DNA from: Gracilibacillus salitolerans
GTDB lineage: Bacteria; Bacillota; Bacilli; Bacillales; Amphibacillaceae
Reading direction: 5' to 3'
Assembly: GCF_009650095.1 (NCBI RefSeq)
Contig: NZ_CP045915.1
Location: 4,278,001 to 4,342,000 of the forward strand
DNA length: 64,000 nt
Shown here: positions 42,223 to 51,269 of the stretch, piece after piece
Layout: each line of letters begins with the position of its first letter
Position numbering within the stretch: position 1 is the first letter of the stretch
Notes under the pieces: generated by a model
Databases searched by the model: none
Told to the model about the DNA's origin: nothing
What the model saw: only the letters and a program-made list of their open reading frames with translations
Translations under genes and position numbers: made by a program

Positions 42223-42254
42223 AAGCTACTACCATTTTCACTTGATAGTAGCTT
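42223..42254 (-). terminator. Hairpin between cysNC and the permease gene
   Basis: A perfect 9-bp stem, AAGCTACTA (42223-42231) with TAGTAGCTT (42246-42254), lies right after the cysNC stop codon. The U-tract is poor, so it may only attenuate transcription into the permease gene. Confidence 0.5.
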
Positions 42255-42262
42255 TCCAACTG

Positions 42263-44089
42263 TTAGTCCAAAAATTTCATTATTTCTTTGACTACATAAT
42301 CTGTAGCTTCTTCTAATGAATATTCACTTGTATCGATTTCAATCTCAGGATTTTTTGGTTGTTCATATGGACTGGAAATACCCGTAAAGTTTGGAATCTC
42401 ACCTAGACGAGCTTTCTTGTATAACCCTTTTACATCTCGTTGTTCACATACTTCAAGTGGAGTACTTACAAAAATCTCGATATAGGAATCCCCAATAATT
42501 TCACGAGCATTTTGTCTGTCACTTTCATAAGGTGAAATGAAAGAGGTTATTGCAACAAGGCCGGCATCATTCATTAATTTACCAACTTCCGCAATACGAC
42601 GAATATTCTCGACACGATCCTGTTCTTTAAAGCCAAGGTTTTTATTCAAACCATGGCGAACATTATCCCCATCTAATAACATCGTATGATGCCCTGTTGC
42701 TACAAGGCGTTTTTCCACTTCATTAGCAAGAGTTGACTTCCCAGATCCTGAAAGTCCTGTAAACCATAGTGTTAATGGTTTTTGCCCTTTTTGTTGAGCG
42801 CGTACTTCTCTTGAAATATCTGTTTCCTGCCAAACCACATTAGTAGAACGACGTAAGGCATGTTCAATCACACCACATGCAGAAGTCATATTGGTAACCC
42901 GATCAATTAAAATAAGCCCACCTAATGCTTCATTATTTTCAAATTTATCGAAGACCATATTCTCTGATAAAGAAATATCACATTCTACCAGTTCATTTTT
43001 AAAGATTTTATCAGCTGGAATCTCTTTACCTGTGTTAATATCAATTTTATGTTTAATCGACATCACAGTCCCTGGCAACATTTTGGTTCCGACTTTAACC
43101 AAGTAGTTTCTACCTTCTACTAATTCCGCGTCATCCATCCAAAGAATAGAAGCAGAAAACATATCAGTAACCTGAATATTCTCTGAAGAGGTTAAGACAC
43201 ATCCTCTAGAAACATCGACTTCACGATCCAATTGAACCGTTACAGGCTGACCAGCACTTGCTTCTGAAGCTTCATATTCTGTAACAAGTATGCTTTTCAC
43301 TTTTGCTCTTTCCTGACTTGGAAGTGAAATGATCTCATCGCCTTCTTTAATATTACCAGCTTCTATTTGTCCCTGGAAACCTCTAAATGTATGATTTGGA
43401 CGACTTACACGCTGCACTGGCATAACAAATTCCTGTTCAGCAGCATCGTCAACTACTTCGATATCTTCTAAATAGGGCAATAATGCTTTTCCGTCATACC
43501 AAAGCGTATGGTCTGATTTTTTAGTAATATTATCGCCTTCTGTTGCAGATACAGGGATCACTTGAATACTTTCCAAATTAAAACCATAAGTCATTTGTTG
43601 AAAGTCTTTTTTAATCTCTTCAAAACGTTTTTGATCATAGCCTACTAAATCCATTTTATTAACAGCAAGGACAATATGTTTAATTCCCATTAATGCACAA
43701 ATACGTGCATGGCGTTTTGTTTGGCTAATGACACCTTTTGTTGCATCCACCAAGATTACAGCTAAATCAGCGAAGGACGCCCCAACTGCCATATTACGCG
43801 TATATTCCTCATGCCCAGGAGTATCGGCAACAATGAATGAACGATTGTCTGTTGTAAAATAACGATAAGCTACATCTATGGTAATCCCTTGTTCCCGTTC
43901 AGCCATTAAACCGTCAAGTAAAAGAGAATAATCTATTTCTCCACCACGGCTACCTACCTTTGAATCTAGTTCTAAGGCTTTTTCCTGATCCGCAAATAAT
44001 AGTTTAGCATCATACAGCATATGACCAATCAAAGTTGATTTTCCGTCATCGACGCTACCACATGTAATAAACTTCAATAAACCCTTCAT
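42263..44089 (-). CDS. cysNC: Fused sulfate adenylyltransferase subunit 1 and APS kinase (CysN-CysC)
   Basis: A 608-residue bifunctional enzyme. The N-terminal GTPase CysN (about 1-420) has P-loop GSVDDGKST, AEREQGITIDVAYRYF, VADTPGHEEY and NKMDLVGYD; it drives APS synthesis by CysD. The C-terminal APS kinase (about 430-608) has P-loop GLSGSGKSTLANEVE, DGDNVRHGLN, and FISPYESDRQNAREI; it makes PAPS. ATG 44089, one base after the cysD stop, is chosen over the ORF start at 44146, which lies inside cysD. No PAPS reductase or sulfite reductase gene is nearby, so PAPS is more likely used for sulfation. Confidence 0.93.
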   Translation of the reverse strand: MKGLLKFITCGSVDDGKSTLIGHMLYDAKLLFADQEKALELDSKVGSRGGEIDYSLLLDGLMAEREQGITIDVAYRYFTTDNRSFIVADTPGHEEYTRNMAVGASFADLAVILVDATKGVISQTKRHARICALMGIKHIVLAVNKMDLVGYDQKRFEEIKKDFQQMTYGFNLESIQVIPVSATEGDNITKKSDHTLWYDGKALLPYLEDIEVVDDAAEQEFVMPVQRVSRPNHTFRGFQGQIEAGNIKEGDEIISLPSQERAKVKSILVTEYEASEASAGQPVTVQLDREVDVSRGCVLTSSENIQVTDMFSASILWMDDAELVEGRNYLVKVGTKMLPGTVMSIKHKIDINTGKEIPADKIFKNELVECDISLSENMVFDKFENNEALGGLILIDRVTNMTSACGVIEHALRRSTNVVWQETDISREVRAQQKGQKPLTLWFTGLSGSGKSTLANEVEKRLVATGHHTMLLDGDNVRHGLNKNLGFKEQDRVENIRRIAEVGKLMNDAGLVAITSFISPYESDRQNAREIIGDSYIEIFVSTPLEVCEQRDVKGLYKKARLGEIPNFTGISSPYEQPKNPEIEIDTSEYSLEEATDYVVKEIMKFLD

Positions 44090-44090
44090 T

Positions 44091-44990
44091 CTAGAAATAC
44101 CCCTCTCTCTTACGACGTTCCATACTACCAGCAGCTTCCTGATCAATCACTCGGCTTGTCCGTTCAGAAGAAACCGCACCTAACGTTTCTTCAATAATAT
44201 CATCTAACGTATCTGCCTCTGATTCAACACCACCAGTAAGAGGGTAACAACCTAATGTACGAAAGCGAACTTTCTTATACTGAATTTCTTCACCAGGTTC
44301 TAACTTCAAACGATCATCATCCACCATTACAATATTGCCATCACGTTCAACAATTGGACGCTCTTTCGCAAAGTATAATGGCACAATATCAATTTCTTCC
44401 TGACGGATATACTGCCAAATATCTTTTTCCGTCCAGTTAGAAAGAGGAAATACACGCATGCTTTCACCCTTATTAATTTTGGTGTTATAAAGCTTCCACA
44501 TTTCAGGCTTTTGATTCTTCGGATCCCAGGCATGGTTCTTGTTACGGAAAGAGAAAACTCTTTCTTTCGCACGTGATTTTTCCTCGTCACGACGACCACC
44601 ACCAAATGCAGCATCAAAACCGTATTTATCAAGACCTTGTTTTAAGGCCTGTGTCTTCATAATATCCGTGTAGCTTGCGCCATGATCAAATGGGTTAATG
44701 CCTTGTTCTACACCTTCTTGATTGGTATGTTCTAGCATTTCAATACCTAATTCTTTTGCTTTACGATCACGGAAATCGATCATTTCTTTAAACTTCCATG
44801 TTGTATTAATATGCATGAAAGGAAATGGAGGTTTCTCCGGATAAAAAGCTTTTATTGCAAGATGTAACATAACAGAACTGTCTTTACCAATTGAATATAA
44901 CATAACTGGATTTTCGCATTCTGCAGCTACTTCTCTTATTATGTATATTGCTTCTGCCTCGAGTTGGTCGAGGTGGGTTAGGTGATCCAT
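44091..44990 (-). CDS. cysD: Sulfate adenylyltransferase subunit 2 (CysD)
   Basis: A 299-residue ATP pyrophosphatase of the PAPS-reductase-like fold that forms APS from ATP and sulfate with CysN. PP-loop motif [20 protein letters not shown] is near the N-terminus, then [20 protein letters not shown] and the C-terminal [23 protein letters not shown] 44990 follows TAAGGAGG. It is directly upstream of cysNC and 92 bases downstream of the sulfotransferase gene. Many Bacillaceae use a single-chain Sat instead of CysDN, so this type may have been acquired with the polysaccharide locus. Confidence 0.93.
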   Translation of the reverse strand: MDHLTHLDQLEAEAIYIIREVAAECENPVMLYSIGKDSSVMLHLAIKAFYPEKPPFPFMHINTTWKFKEMIDFRDRKAKELGIEMLEHTNQEGVEQGINPFDHGASYTDIMKTQALKQGLDKYGFDAAFGGGRRDEEKSRAKERVFSFRNKNHAWDPKNQKPEMWKLYNTKINKGESMRVFPLSNWTEKDIWQYIRQEEIDIVPLYFAKERPIVERDGNIVMVDDDRLKLEPGEEIQYKKVRFRTLGCYPLTGGVESEADTLDDIIEETLGAVSSERTSRVIDQEAAGSMERRKREGYF

Positions 44991-45082
44991 GATAGTGCCT
45001 CCTTAGAAAAATACGATCATAAAATACTCTTTATATATTCTATTGCTACTTAGAGTAGCTTCTATTTATATTAATTTAAATT

Positions 45083-45862
45083 TTAATTAGAATAGTAATA
45101 CTTTTCTACAACATTATCAATATTTTCTATTTGTGTGTCAGAAAGCTGGTGTTTCCACTTTTCTAATGATTCTATTTTCATTTTATACGGAGGGAAAGGA
45201 GAATGTAATTCTAAAAATTTTGCAATATTCACTAAGCATGGTTCCGGATTCTTAACTAAACTTTCATAATTTATAACCATTAATCTATTCCCCAATGATA
45301 ATTTTAGTTCATCCATCTTCTTTGCGTGTGAGCACCATCTTAATGCAGCTCTTTCTTCTGGCGCCATACTTTCATACTCGGAAACATTTTCAGTAGTTAT
45401 ACCTAAAAATTCATTTGGGATAGGGAAATCACTCCAATTTTTTTGCCAACGTAGAACTCCTTCATGTTTTAACATACTTGCAACAACAGAATATGGCTCT
45501 CTTTGTATTCCAATAAATTTTGCATTTGGGAATATAGAAGATAACTCCTCACTGATCCAGATATTGGAATGACTTTTATCAACATAATGTTTAGGAGCTA
45601 CTTTTGCATGTTCAATTTTATATTTCCGAACCAAATTCGGTAGTAATCTCTCTTTTTTTTCCTTATTTAAAGCAATAGTTGTAGCCATTGTAAAAATTTT
45701 TGGTTTTTCAATTGTCGCATTAATTAAGTGGTGACTATCTAATACATAGCCCAACAGATGTGTACCGGAGCGACCACTTCCTAAAACAAAAATTTTTCTT
45801 GTGTCTTTTGATTCATCCTTTGCAGCTAAATATTTAAGGCTTAAGTTTTTTATCAGTGACAT
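45083..45862 (-). CDS. PAPS-dependent sulfotransferase
   Basis: A 259-residue sulfotransferase of the Sulfotransfer_1/3 fold. The 5'-phosphosulfate loop is VLGSGRSGTHLLGYVLDS (about 26-43), and the 3'-phosphate-binding segment is FIGIQREPYSVVASMLKHEG (about 116-135, with Arg121 and Ser129). It would move sulfate from PAPS to a hydroxyl, most likely of the polysaccharide made by the surrounding genes. There is no signal peptide, so sulfation would happen in the cytoplasm, before export. It sits between the flippase gene and cysD. ATG 45862 follows GAGGAG. Confidence 0.85.
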   Translation of the reverse strand: MSLIKNLSLKYLAAKDESKDTRKIFVLGSGRSGTHLLGYVLDSHHLINATIEKPKIFTMATTIALNKEKKERLLPNLVRKYKIEHAKVAPKHYVDKSHSNIWISEELSSIFPNAKFIGIQREPYSVVASMLKHEGVLRWQKNWSDFPIPNEFLGITTENVSEYESMAPEERAALRWCSHAKKMDELKLSLGNRLMVINYESLVKNPEPCLVNIAKFLELHSPFPPYKMKIESLEKWKHQLSDTQIENIDNVVEKYYYSN

Positions 45863-45905
45863 TCTAAAACTCCTCTACTCTTATTTTATTTTTATTGCTT
45901 ATTAC

Positions 45906-47228
45906 TTACAGCCTTCTTTTAAATAACTTAAAGCCATTTCCGACTATAGAAGGGTATATTTTAACTTTTTTATAAACCCAAAATGCTAGTAATGCATTCC
46001 ATAACATTAAGCTTACTGATGTTGCTATTGCAGCCCCATTAATTCCCCATACCGGAATTAATAGTGAATTTAATATAATATTACATATCGCAGAAATAAC
46101 TACTCCAAATGCGCTGAATTTTTCATTACCTGTCATATTTAATAAGTTACCCACTGACCCAAATGCAGCACTTACTAATTGACCTAGACTCAAAATAGCT
46201 AATGCTATTCCACCTCTTGCAAAATCAGCACCATAAATAAAATGCAGAATCCAACTACCGAAAATTATAAATATTAATGAAACAGGGAGAGCGAAAGCAA
46301 ATGCTACTCTATTACTCAAGGTTACAATTCTTTGAAGTTTACACTTTTCCTCTTTGATAAACAATTTCGAAAATTGTGGCGCCATGACTGAATTAACCGC
46401 TGAAAGTGCAAAAACTATTAATGTTGCTGCATTTATAACAACTTGGTAGATTCCTACTTCTATTGAAGAGCGAATTGCACCTAACATAATAATATCAAGT
46501 TTATTATTAATTAACATCATTCCACCAACAAATAATAAAGGTAACGCACTATGAACCCATTTTTTAATTTCATATTTTGGTTTTTTACTTTTAATGTTGA
46601 TTAGTAAATTATTATATAGTAAAGCAGCACCAATTAAAAAAGCTATAAGTACTGATAGAACTCTTAAAAACATGGCTTCAATTGAATTTATTTCTTCAAA
46701 AAAAATAGTGGCAATTAGTGAAAAAGAAATAAATACAAATGGTAGAATTATATGTTCTGGCAACTGCCCAATTATTACTCTATTTATACCTCTTAAGGCA
46801 GCTGCTCTTAACGAATTTAATGCCATTAAGGGTAATAATAATAACGATATTAGAAAAGTATTATAAGCAATTGAATCATTATCACCTACAAAGTACCAAC
46901 TAATGAGAAACGAAAAAAACATAATAAATATTGCTATTAACAAGACACTTTTATTTGTTAAATTAATTAAACCTTTTAAAAAATTCCATTCTGATTTAGT
47001 TTTATATGAGGCGCTAAATCTAACAATGACATTTGGTAAACCTAAAGTTGTTGGTACGCTTAATATACTAATAATAGAAATTGCATATGCATAATGACCA
47101 TAGTTTTCAACTCCCAATGTGCGTGCTAGTATTATACTGACAAGAAAAGTAAGGAAAGTTCCTGTTATTTTAATAATAAAACTTCCAGACAATACTTTTG
47201 CTAGTTGAGAGTTTTTTAATTTGTTCAT
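45906..47228 (-). CDS. wzx: Wzx-type polysaccharide flippase (MOP family)
   Basis: A 440-residue protein with about 12 to 14 membrane helices of the polysaccharide-synthesis exporter type. It flips lipid-linked repeat units across the membrane. The N-terminus LSGSFIIKITGTFLTFLVSI, the LARTLGVENYGHYAYA motif and NLLNMTGNEKFSA are characteristic. ATG 47228 is selected because GGAGG is 5 bases before it. It is next to the sulfotransferase and pyruvyl transferase genes. Confidence 0.9.
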   Translation of the reverse strand: MNKLKNSQLAKVLSGSFIIKITGTFLTFLVSIILARTLGVENYGHYAYAISIISILSVPTTLGLPNVIVRFSASYKTKSEWNFLKGLINLTNKSVLLIAIFIMFFSFLISWYFVGDNDSIAYNTFLISLLLLPLMALNSLRAAALRGINRVIIGQLPEHIILPFVFISFSLIATIFFEEINSIEAMFLRVLSVLIAFLIGAALLYNNLLINIKSKKPKYEIKKWVHSALPLLFVGGMMLINNKLDIIMLGAIRSSIEVGIYQVVINAATLIVFALSAVNSVMAPQFSKLFIKEEKCKLQRIVTLSNRVAFAFALPVSLIFIIFGSWILHFIYGADFARGGIALAILSLGQLVSAAFGSVGNLLNMTGNEKFSAFGVVISAICNIILNSLLIPVWGINGAAIATSVSLMLWNALLAFWVYKKVKIYPSIVGNGFKLFKRRL

Positions 47229-47269
47229 GCGATCCTCCATGACTTTTACAATTATTAAGCACAAATAAA

Positions 47270-48361
47270 TCATTCTAATAAATATTTATCTAATTGCATA
47301 AAATGTTGTTCTGATTTTTTAGCTTGTTTTGAAACATCAATTAAATTTAATTGCATACCCTTATATACATCAGCAACATCTAAATTTTCAAGTTGATTAA
47401 AATCGGTATATAAACCATCAAAGCCCACATCCTTCATTACGTTTGTCATCTTTTGGCTATAAACGATAGGAAATACAGGCTTATTAAACACCCACCCTAG
47501 AATCATAGCATGAAATCTTGTTGCAACAACAAATTTAGAATTTGCAATCGTTTGTAATGCTTCTTTTATATTATATTTGTAATAATGTTTCTTAACCTTT
47601 ATTTTATTTCTATCAGGTAATAATTCTAAAATCTCTTCAACAGCTTCTTTGTCACCTTCCTTTTCACAAAATGACATAAGTGTAACATAATATCCCTTTT
47701 CATTTAAATAAATAATAGTGTCCTTGATCTTTTTATAATAAATTTCATCATAATTCTCTAACTGCTTTCTAACCGATGGCCTAATTACAGAAATAACAAC
47801 ATTATTTTTTTCTTCTTTTATCTTTAAATCCTCTTTTAATTGAAAAACAATATCATCTGCTAACCTTACATTAGGAAGATCTTTAAATAATTCATATGAA
47901 TAACTATCTCTAAAGCAAATATCTGTATACTTGGAAAATAAATTTTTATATGCTAGAAAATATTCACTATCAATAAATGGCCCAAAGTTGGCTCCTAATA
48001 AATAAAAAGGTTTATTTTTAATTTGCATACCTTCTTTATTTTCAAATTGATTTTTCCAATTATTAACTTGCATAAAAATAGAACCTCCTATATTTACGGC
48101 AGCATCACACTTTTTTGCAATTTTTGTACGTAAAAAAGGCCTATTTACTTTAAGTACTCTAAAAATAAAATTACCTACCTTGACTAACAATGTGTCACTA
48201 GGGAATATACTAATATTTTGTAGATCTTCAAAAAGTTTCTTATAACCTTTTGGAGCATATAATAAAAACTGAGTATTAGTGTATCTTTCACATAGTAGCT
48301 TTATAAATAAGTCATCTCCTAAATTCAAATTTGAATAAGCATAAATCATGACTTTCTTCAT
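47270..48361 (-). CDS. Polysaccharide pyruvyl transferase family protein
   Basis: A 363-residue protein of the PS_pyruv_trans family (CsaB/WcaK type) that puts pyruvate ketals on sugars using phosphoenolpyruvate. Features include the N-terminal MIYAYSNLNLGDDLFIKLL, YLLGANFGPFIDSEYFLAYK, ICFRDSYSYELFK and the C-terminal FVVATRFHAMILGWVFNKP. ATG 48361 with AAGGAAAG upstream is assumed. Pyruvyl groups add negative charge, as does the sulfation predicted next door, so the polymer is probably strongly anionic. Confidence 0.85.
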   Translation of the reverse strand: MKKVMIYAYSNLNLGDDLFIKLLCERYTNTQFLLYAPKGYKKLFEDLQNISIFPSDTLLVKVGNFIFRVLKVNRPFLRTKIAKKCDAAVNIGGSIFMQVNNWKNQFENKEGMQIKNKPFYLLGANFGPFIDSEYFLAYKNLFSKYTDICFRDSYSYELFKDLPNVRLADDIVFQLKEDLKIKEEKNNVVISVIRPSVRKQLENYDEIYYKKIKDTIIYLNEKGYYVTLMSFCEKEGDKEAVEEILELLPDRNKIKVKKHYYKYNIKEALQTIANSKFVVATRFHAMILGWVFNKPVFPIVYSQKMTNVMKDVGFDGLYTDFNQLENLDVADVYKGMQLNLIDVSKQAKKSEQHFMQLDKYLLE

Positions 48362-48373
48362 TTTTAAAACCAA

Positions 48374-49012
48374 CTTTCCTTTTTAAATACAGATTGTAAT
48401 TGAATAGTGCATAGGTCTTTTATATGTAATAAAAATTAAAAATTGAATAGAGAACACATAAACACATTACCTATTTCGAAATTATTCGCTGTACTCTAAT
48501 CAATCTTGAGTAACTTTATGACATACTACAAATTGGAAAACTATTTCTTTAAATAGAAATCTGTATACTTCAAATCCTCAATAAAATAAATTGGAGTAGG
48601 ACGTTATTGTGTAAGAATCTTCCTATATAGTAAAATATTCTAAATTTTTTATATAAATTAATTTTCATAAATAAGAATTATTATTAAAGGAGGACGAGAA
48701 ATTAATATTTCAAAGTGTACTCACGTACAGTTGCACCGTTATTATTTTTGTTTAAATTCCTAGTTCCATTCATATTAAGCCAGTTTGTTAACATAACCAA
48801 AATGATATTTTTTGCATTAGAATTATACATAGACCTAAGAGCCTTGAAAAGATGCCTCTGCGGGTACGAATTCCTAAATATAAAGCCTATCAGAAGACTT
48901 GACTTACTGAGCTAAAGTTGATTGTAATGACCTAACTAGGACTTATCCCTGAAACTATACTAACATCCCTATTTTAATAGAGCTCCTTTTTATAATATAT
49001 CTTATATTTAGA
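48374..49012. other. Intergenic stretch inside the polysaccharide locus
   Basis: About 640 bases without a supported minus-strand gene. On the plus strand AAAGGAGG at 48687-48694 precedes a hydrophobic 66-codon frame (48715-48915), but the spacing to its GTG is 20 bases and no family is recognised. It might be the relic of an inserted element. An internal promoter for the downstream sulfation genes could be here. Confidence 0.35.
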
Positions 49013-49942
49013 TTATTTAAGACCTTTTCGACGATTATAGGCAGCATAAATCGGTCGGAAGCTTAAAATATAAGTTTTAAATAGAATTTTCTTATTGTAT
49101 TTAGTTGTTCTATACCTATATAGAAGTTCTCTAGCTTCCTTGCGTTTATTTATGGAAATCAAAAACCTTGCTTTGGAAATCAACCTACTTATCATATACT
49201 CTTCAAAATAGATAGAGGTATTTCCTTTATTTCGTTCTTTAATAAGAACTTCTTCTGCGTAACTCATAAAGGATTTATTGTATTCTATTTCCTTTCGTGT
49301 TGCCATATTTTCTGCATCTTTATAGTATCTAGCGAGCGATTTATTTGAGAAAACTATTTTATATTTTAAAGCAATTCTACACCACATGTCTAAATCTTCA
49401 CCTCTGGTAATACCCAATGGAAAGTAACCTACTTTATTAAAAACCTCCTTAGGTATTACCACGGAAGACGCTGAAATCAACGGAGTTTTAATGGACTCTT
49501 TAAAGTAACTTCCAACTATTCCTTCCCAATTTAGATCAAAACTATTATTCTCATTAGATGGATCGACTGCCCCGTTACTTTTTACAAACTCATAGGAAGT
49601 AGCGTATGCTCCATTCTTTGGATACATGTTAATAAGTTTATTAATTGTCTCTAAAAATTCTGGCTTCCATGCATCGTCTGCATCTAAAAAAGCGATATAA
49701 TCGAAATTCGCGTTATATATCCCTTTATTTCTGGCTGCTGATACACCTGCATTTTTTTGCTGAATCACTTTTATTTTAGAATTATTAATACTTCTAATTT
49801 TCTCTACACTAAAATCAGTTGAGCCATCATCTATTACAATAATTTCAAAATTCTTGTAAGTCTGATTTAGAACGGAATCAATAGCTCTTTTGATAGCCTT
49901 TTCTTTATTATACAGTGGAATCACTACTGTGAAATGCATCAT
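49013..49942 (-). CDS. Family 2 glycosyltransferase
   Basis: A 309-residue GT-A fold enzyme. The nucleotide-sugar site is TVVIPLYNKEKAIKRAIDSV at the start, IIVIDDGSTD near residue 40 and the DxD motif AFLDADDAWKPEFLE near 86; the acceptor region contains TRGEDLDMWCRIAL (ED acid motif). It adds one sugar of the repeat unit in the cytoplasm; donor and acceptor are unknown. ATG 49942 follows GGTGAT. Confidence 0.88.
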   Translation of the reverse strand: MMHFTVVIPLYNKEKAIKRAIDSVLNQTYKNFEIIVIDDGSTDFSVEKIRSINNSKIKVIQQKNAGVSAARNKGIYNANFDYIAFLDADDAWKPEFLETINKLINMYPKNGAYATSYEFVKSNGAVDPSNENNSFDLNWEGIVGSYFKESIKTPLISASSVVIPKEVFNKVGYFPLGITRGEDLDMWCRIALKYKIVFSNKSLARYYKDAENMATRKEIEYNKSFMSYAEEVLIKERNKGNTSIYFEEYMISRLISKARFLISINKRKEARELLYRYRTTKYNKKILFKTYILSFRPIYAAYNRRKGLK

Positions 49943-50283
49943 ATCACCATTTTTCAATCTATATTTATTATCACACTTAAATTTCTTTCAACTTTCTTGT
50001 ATATTCATTAGTTCAGTAAGTGCCAATCCCATACACGTTTCAAACTCAATGCAATTTTAGATTACTACTGAGTAATTTTTAGTGAATGACTCAAAACAAA
50101 TTTTGAAGTATTATTACTATTATGAGTTTATATTATTTTTCTATCCTAGAGTCATATTTTTATATAAATTCATATATTCCTCCAACAAGCTTAATATCAT
50201 AGATGTCCTTCATAAGGATTTTGAATACTTATAATAAAAGAAAAATCGGCAATTTAAAATATTTTCGATTACACTTCTTCCGT
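49943..50283. other. Intergenic stretch, nothing recognised
   Basis: AT-rich, with no open frame, strong hairpin or repeat that could be supported. It separates the GT2 and ATP-grasp genes of the polysaccharide locus. Confidence 0.4.
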
Positions 50284-51195
50284 TTACTCACAATTAGGAG
50301 TTTTTATCCACTCCCCCATTTCCATATCAAACTCTTTTGGCTGGATTTTTCCGTAACCTGATTGATGAAAGAATGTCATTTCTCCAAAGTATACTTTTCC
50401 ATTTACATAGTAAAAATCAACTCTCACATGTGGTATATTCTTAGACAAAATTTTACTCAAATTAATCATCTTATTTAGCTCAATAGGTTTTGGTACTACC
50501 TCTGACAACTCTCTTGGATAAGATATACTTCCATTCATTAAATTCCATTCTAAGTCATACAAATTTCTTCTCGTCTTAGATTTATCAGTTATATTGAAAT
50601 CAACTGCTATAAAGCGAGGTATACCATTGAAACAGAAGAATCTATAATCTTTAAGATCTGTTCCATGTTCATCTTCCATATATTTTTCACATACAATTCG
50701 CGGCTTCACATTTTTATATGGCCACTCCCCATATATATAGTAGTAATTTTTCTTTAGACACTTTGTTATTTTTTCTTTCGCCGCATTAATATCAAGTCTA
50801 CTTTTATCTTTACAAATTACTAGTCCACCTGAGTCGTGAGTACATTTTAAGACAAATTGGTTTGGTAACTCACTGAAATCAATTTCATCAAAACTATCAT
50901 ATACTCCCAGTAGCGGTGTAAGATATTCTTCTCCAATAGTTGTTACAATATATTTTCGAACTTCATATTTATCAACTAATTGTGTATATATTGGATTTCT
51001 ATCATATAATTTTAAATATTGTAACTTTTCATTAAATGTTTTAGGATCTTTCAAGTTAAGTTTATTGCCAGTCTTTAATTTATAAGTAATTTTTAAATAT
51101 AATGTATCTGGAATGAATCTAAAAATTTTTAATCGTAATATATATAAAAGTGTTATTTTAGGTTCATTTAATGCTGTTTTCAACTGTCTAAACAT
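50284..51195 (-). CDS. TupA-like ATP-grasp protein
   Basis: A 303-residue protein of the ATPgrasp_TupA family, common in capsule and teichuronopeptide loci; TupA-like proteins are thought to ligate an amino acid or peptide to a sugar acid. Signatures are LKDPKTFNEKLQYLKLYDRN, then TPLLGVYDSFDEIDFSELPN, FVLKCTHDSGG, YGEWPYKNVKPRIVCEKYM, DYRFFCFNG and the metal-binding HVRVDFYYVNGKVYFGEMTF. An amide-linked substituent on the polymer is therefore possible. ATG 51195 follows GGTGAT. Confidence 0.85.
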   Translation of the reverse strand: MFRQLKTALNEPKITLLYILRLKIFRFIPDTLYLKITYKLKTGNKLNLKDPKTFNEKLQYLKLYDRNPIYTQLVDKYEVRKYIVTTIGEEYLTPLLGVYDSFDEIDFSELPNQFVLKCTHDSGGLVICKDKSRLDINAAKEKITKCLKKNYYYIYGEWPYKNVKPRIVCEKYMEDEHGTDLKDYRFFCFNGIPRFIAVDFNITDKSKTRRNLYDLEWNLMNGSISYPRELSEVVPKPIELNKMINLSKILSKNIPHVRVDFYYVNGKVYFGEMTFFHQSGYGKIQPKEFDMEMGEWIKTPNCE

Positions 51196-51269
51196 ATAAT
51201 ATCACCACTATTACTCTATATTTTATTTGTATTTTTCAATCTGCTTTGTATTTTAGAATTATACTTTTG

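Noticed and set aside
42263..44990. cysD-cysNC as ordinary assimilatory sulfate reduction genes
   Set aside because: No PAPS/APS reductase or sulfite reductase gene adjoins them, and the direct neighbours are a sulfotransferase and polysaccharide genes; not excluded for the genome as a whole.
48715..48915. 66-codon hydrophobic plus-strand frame
   Set aside because: The AAAGGAGG upstream is too far from the GTG, the strand is opposite to the operon and no family could be recognised; kept only as a note on the intergenic stretch.
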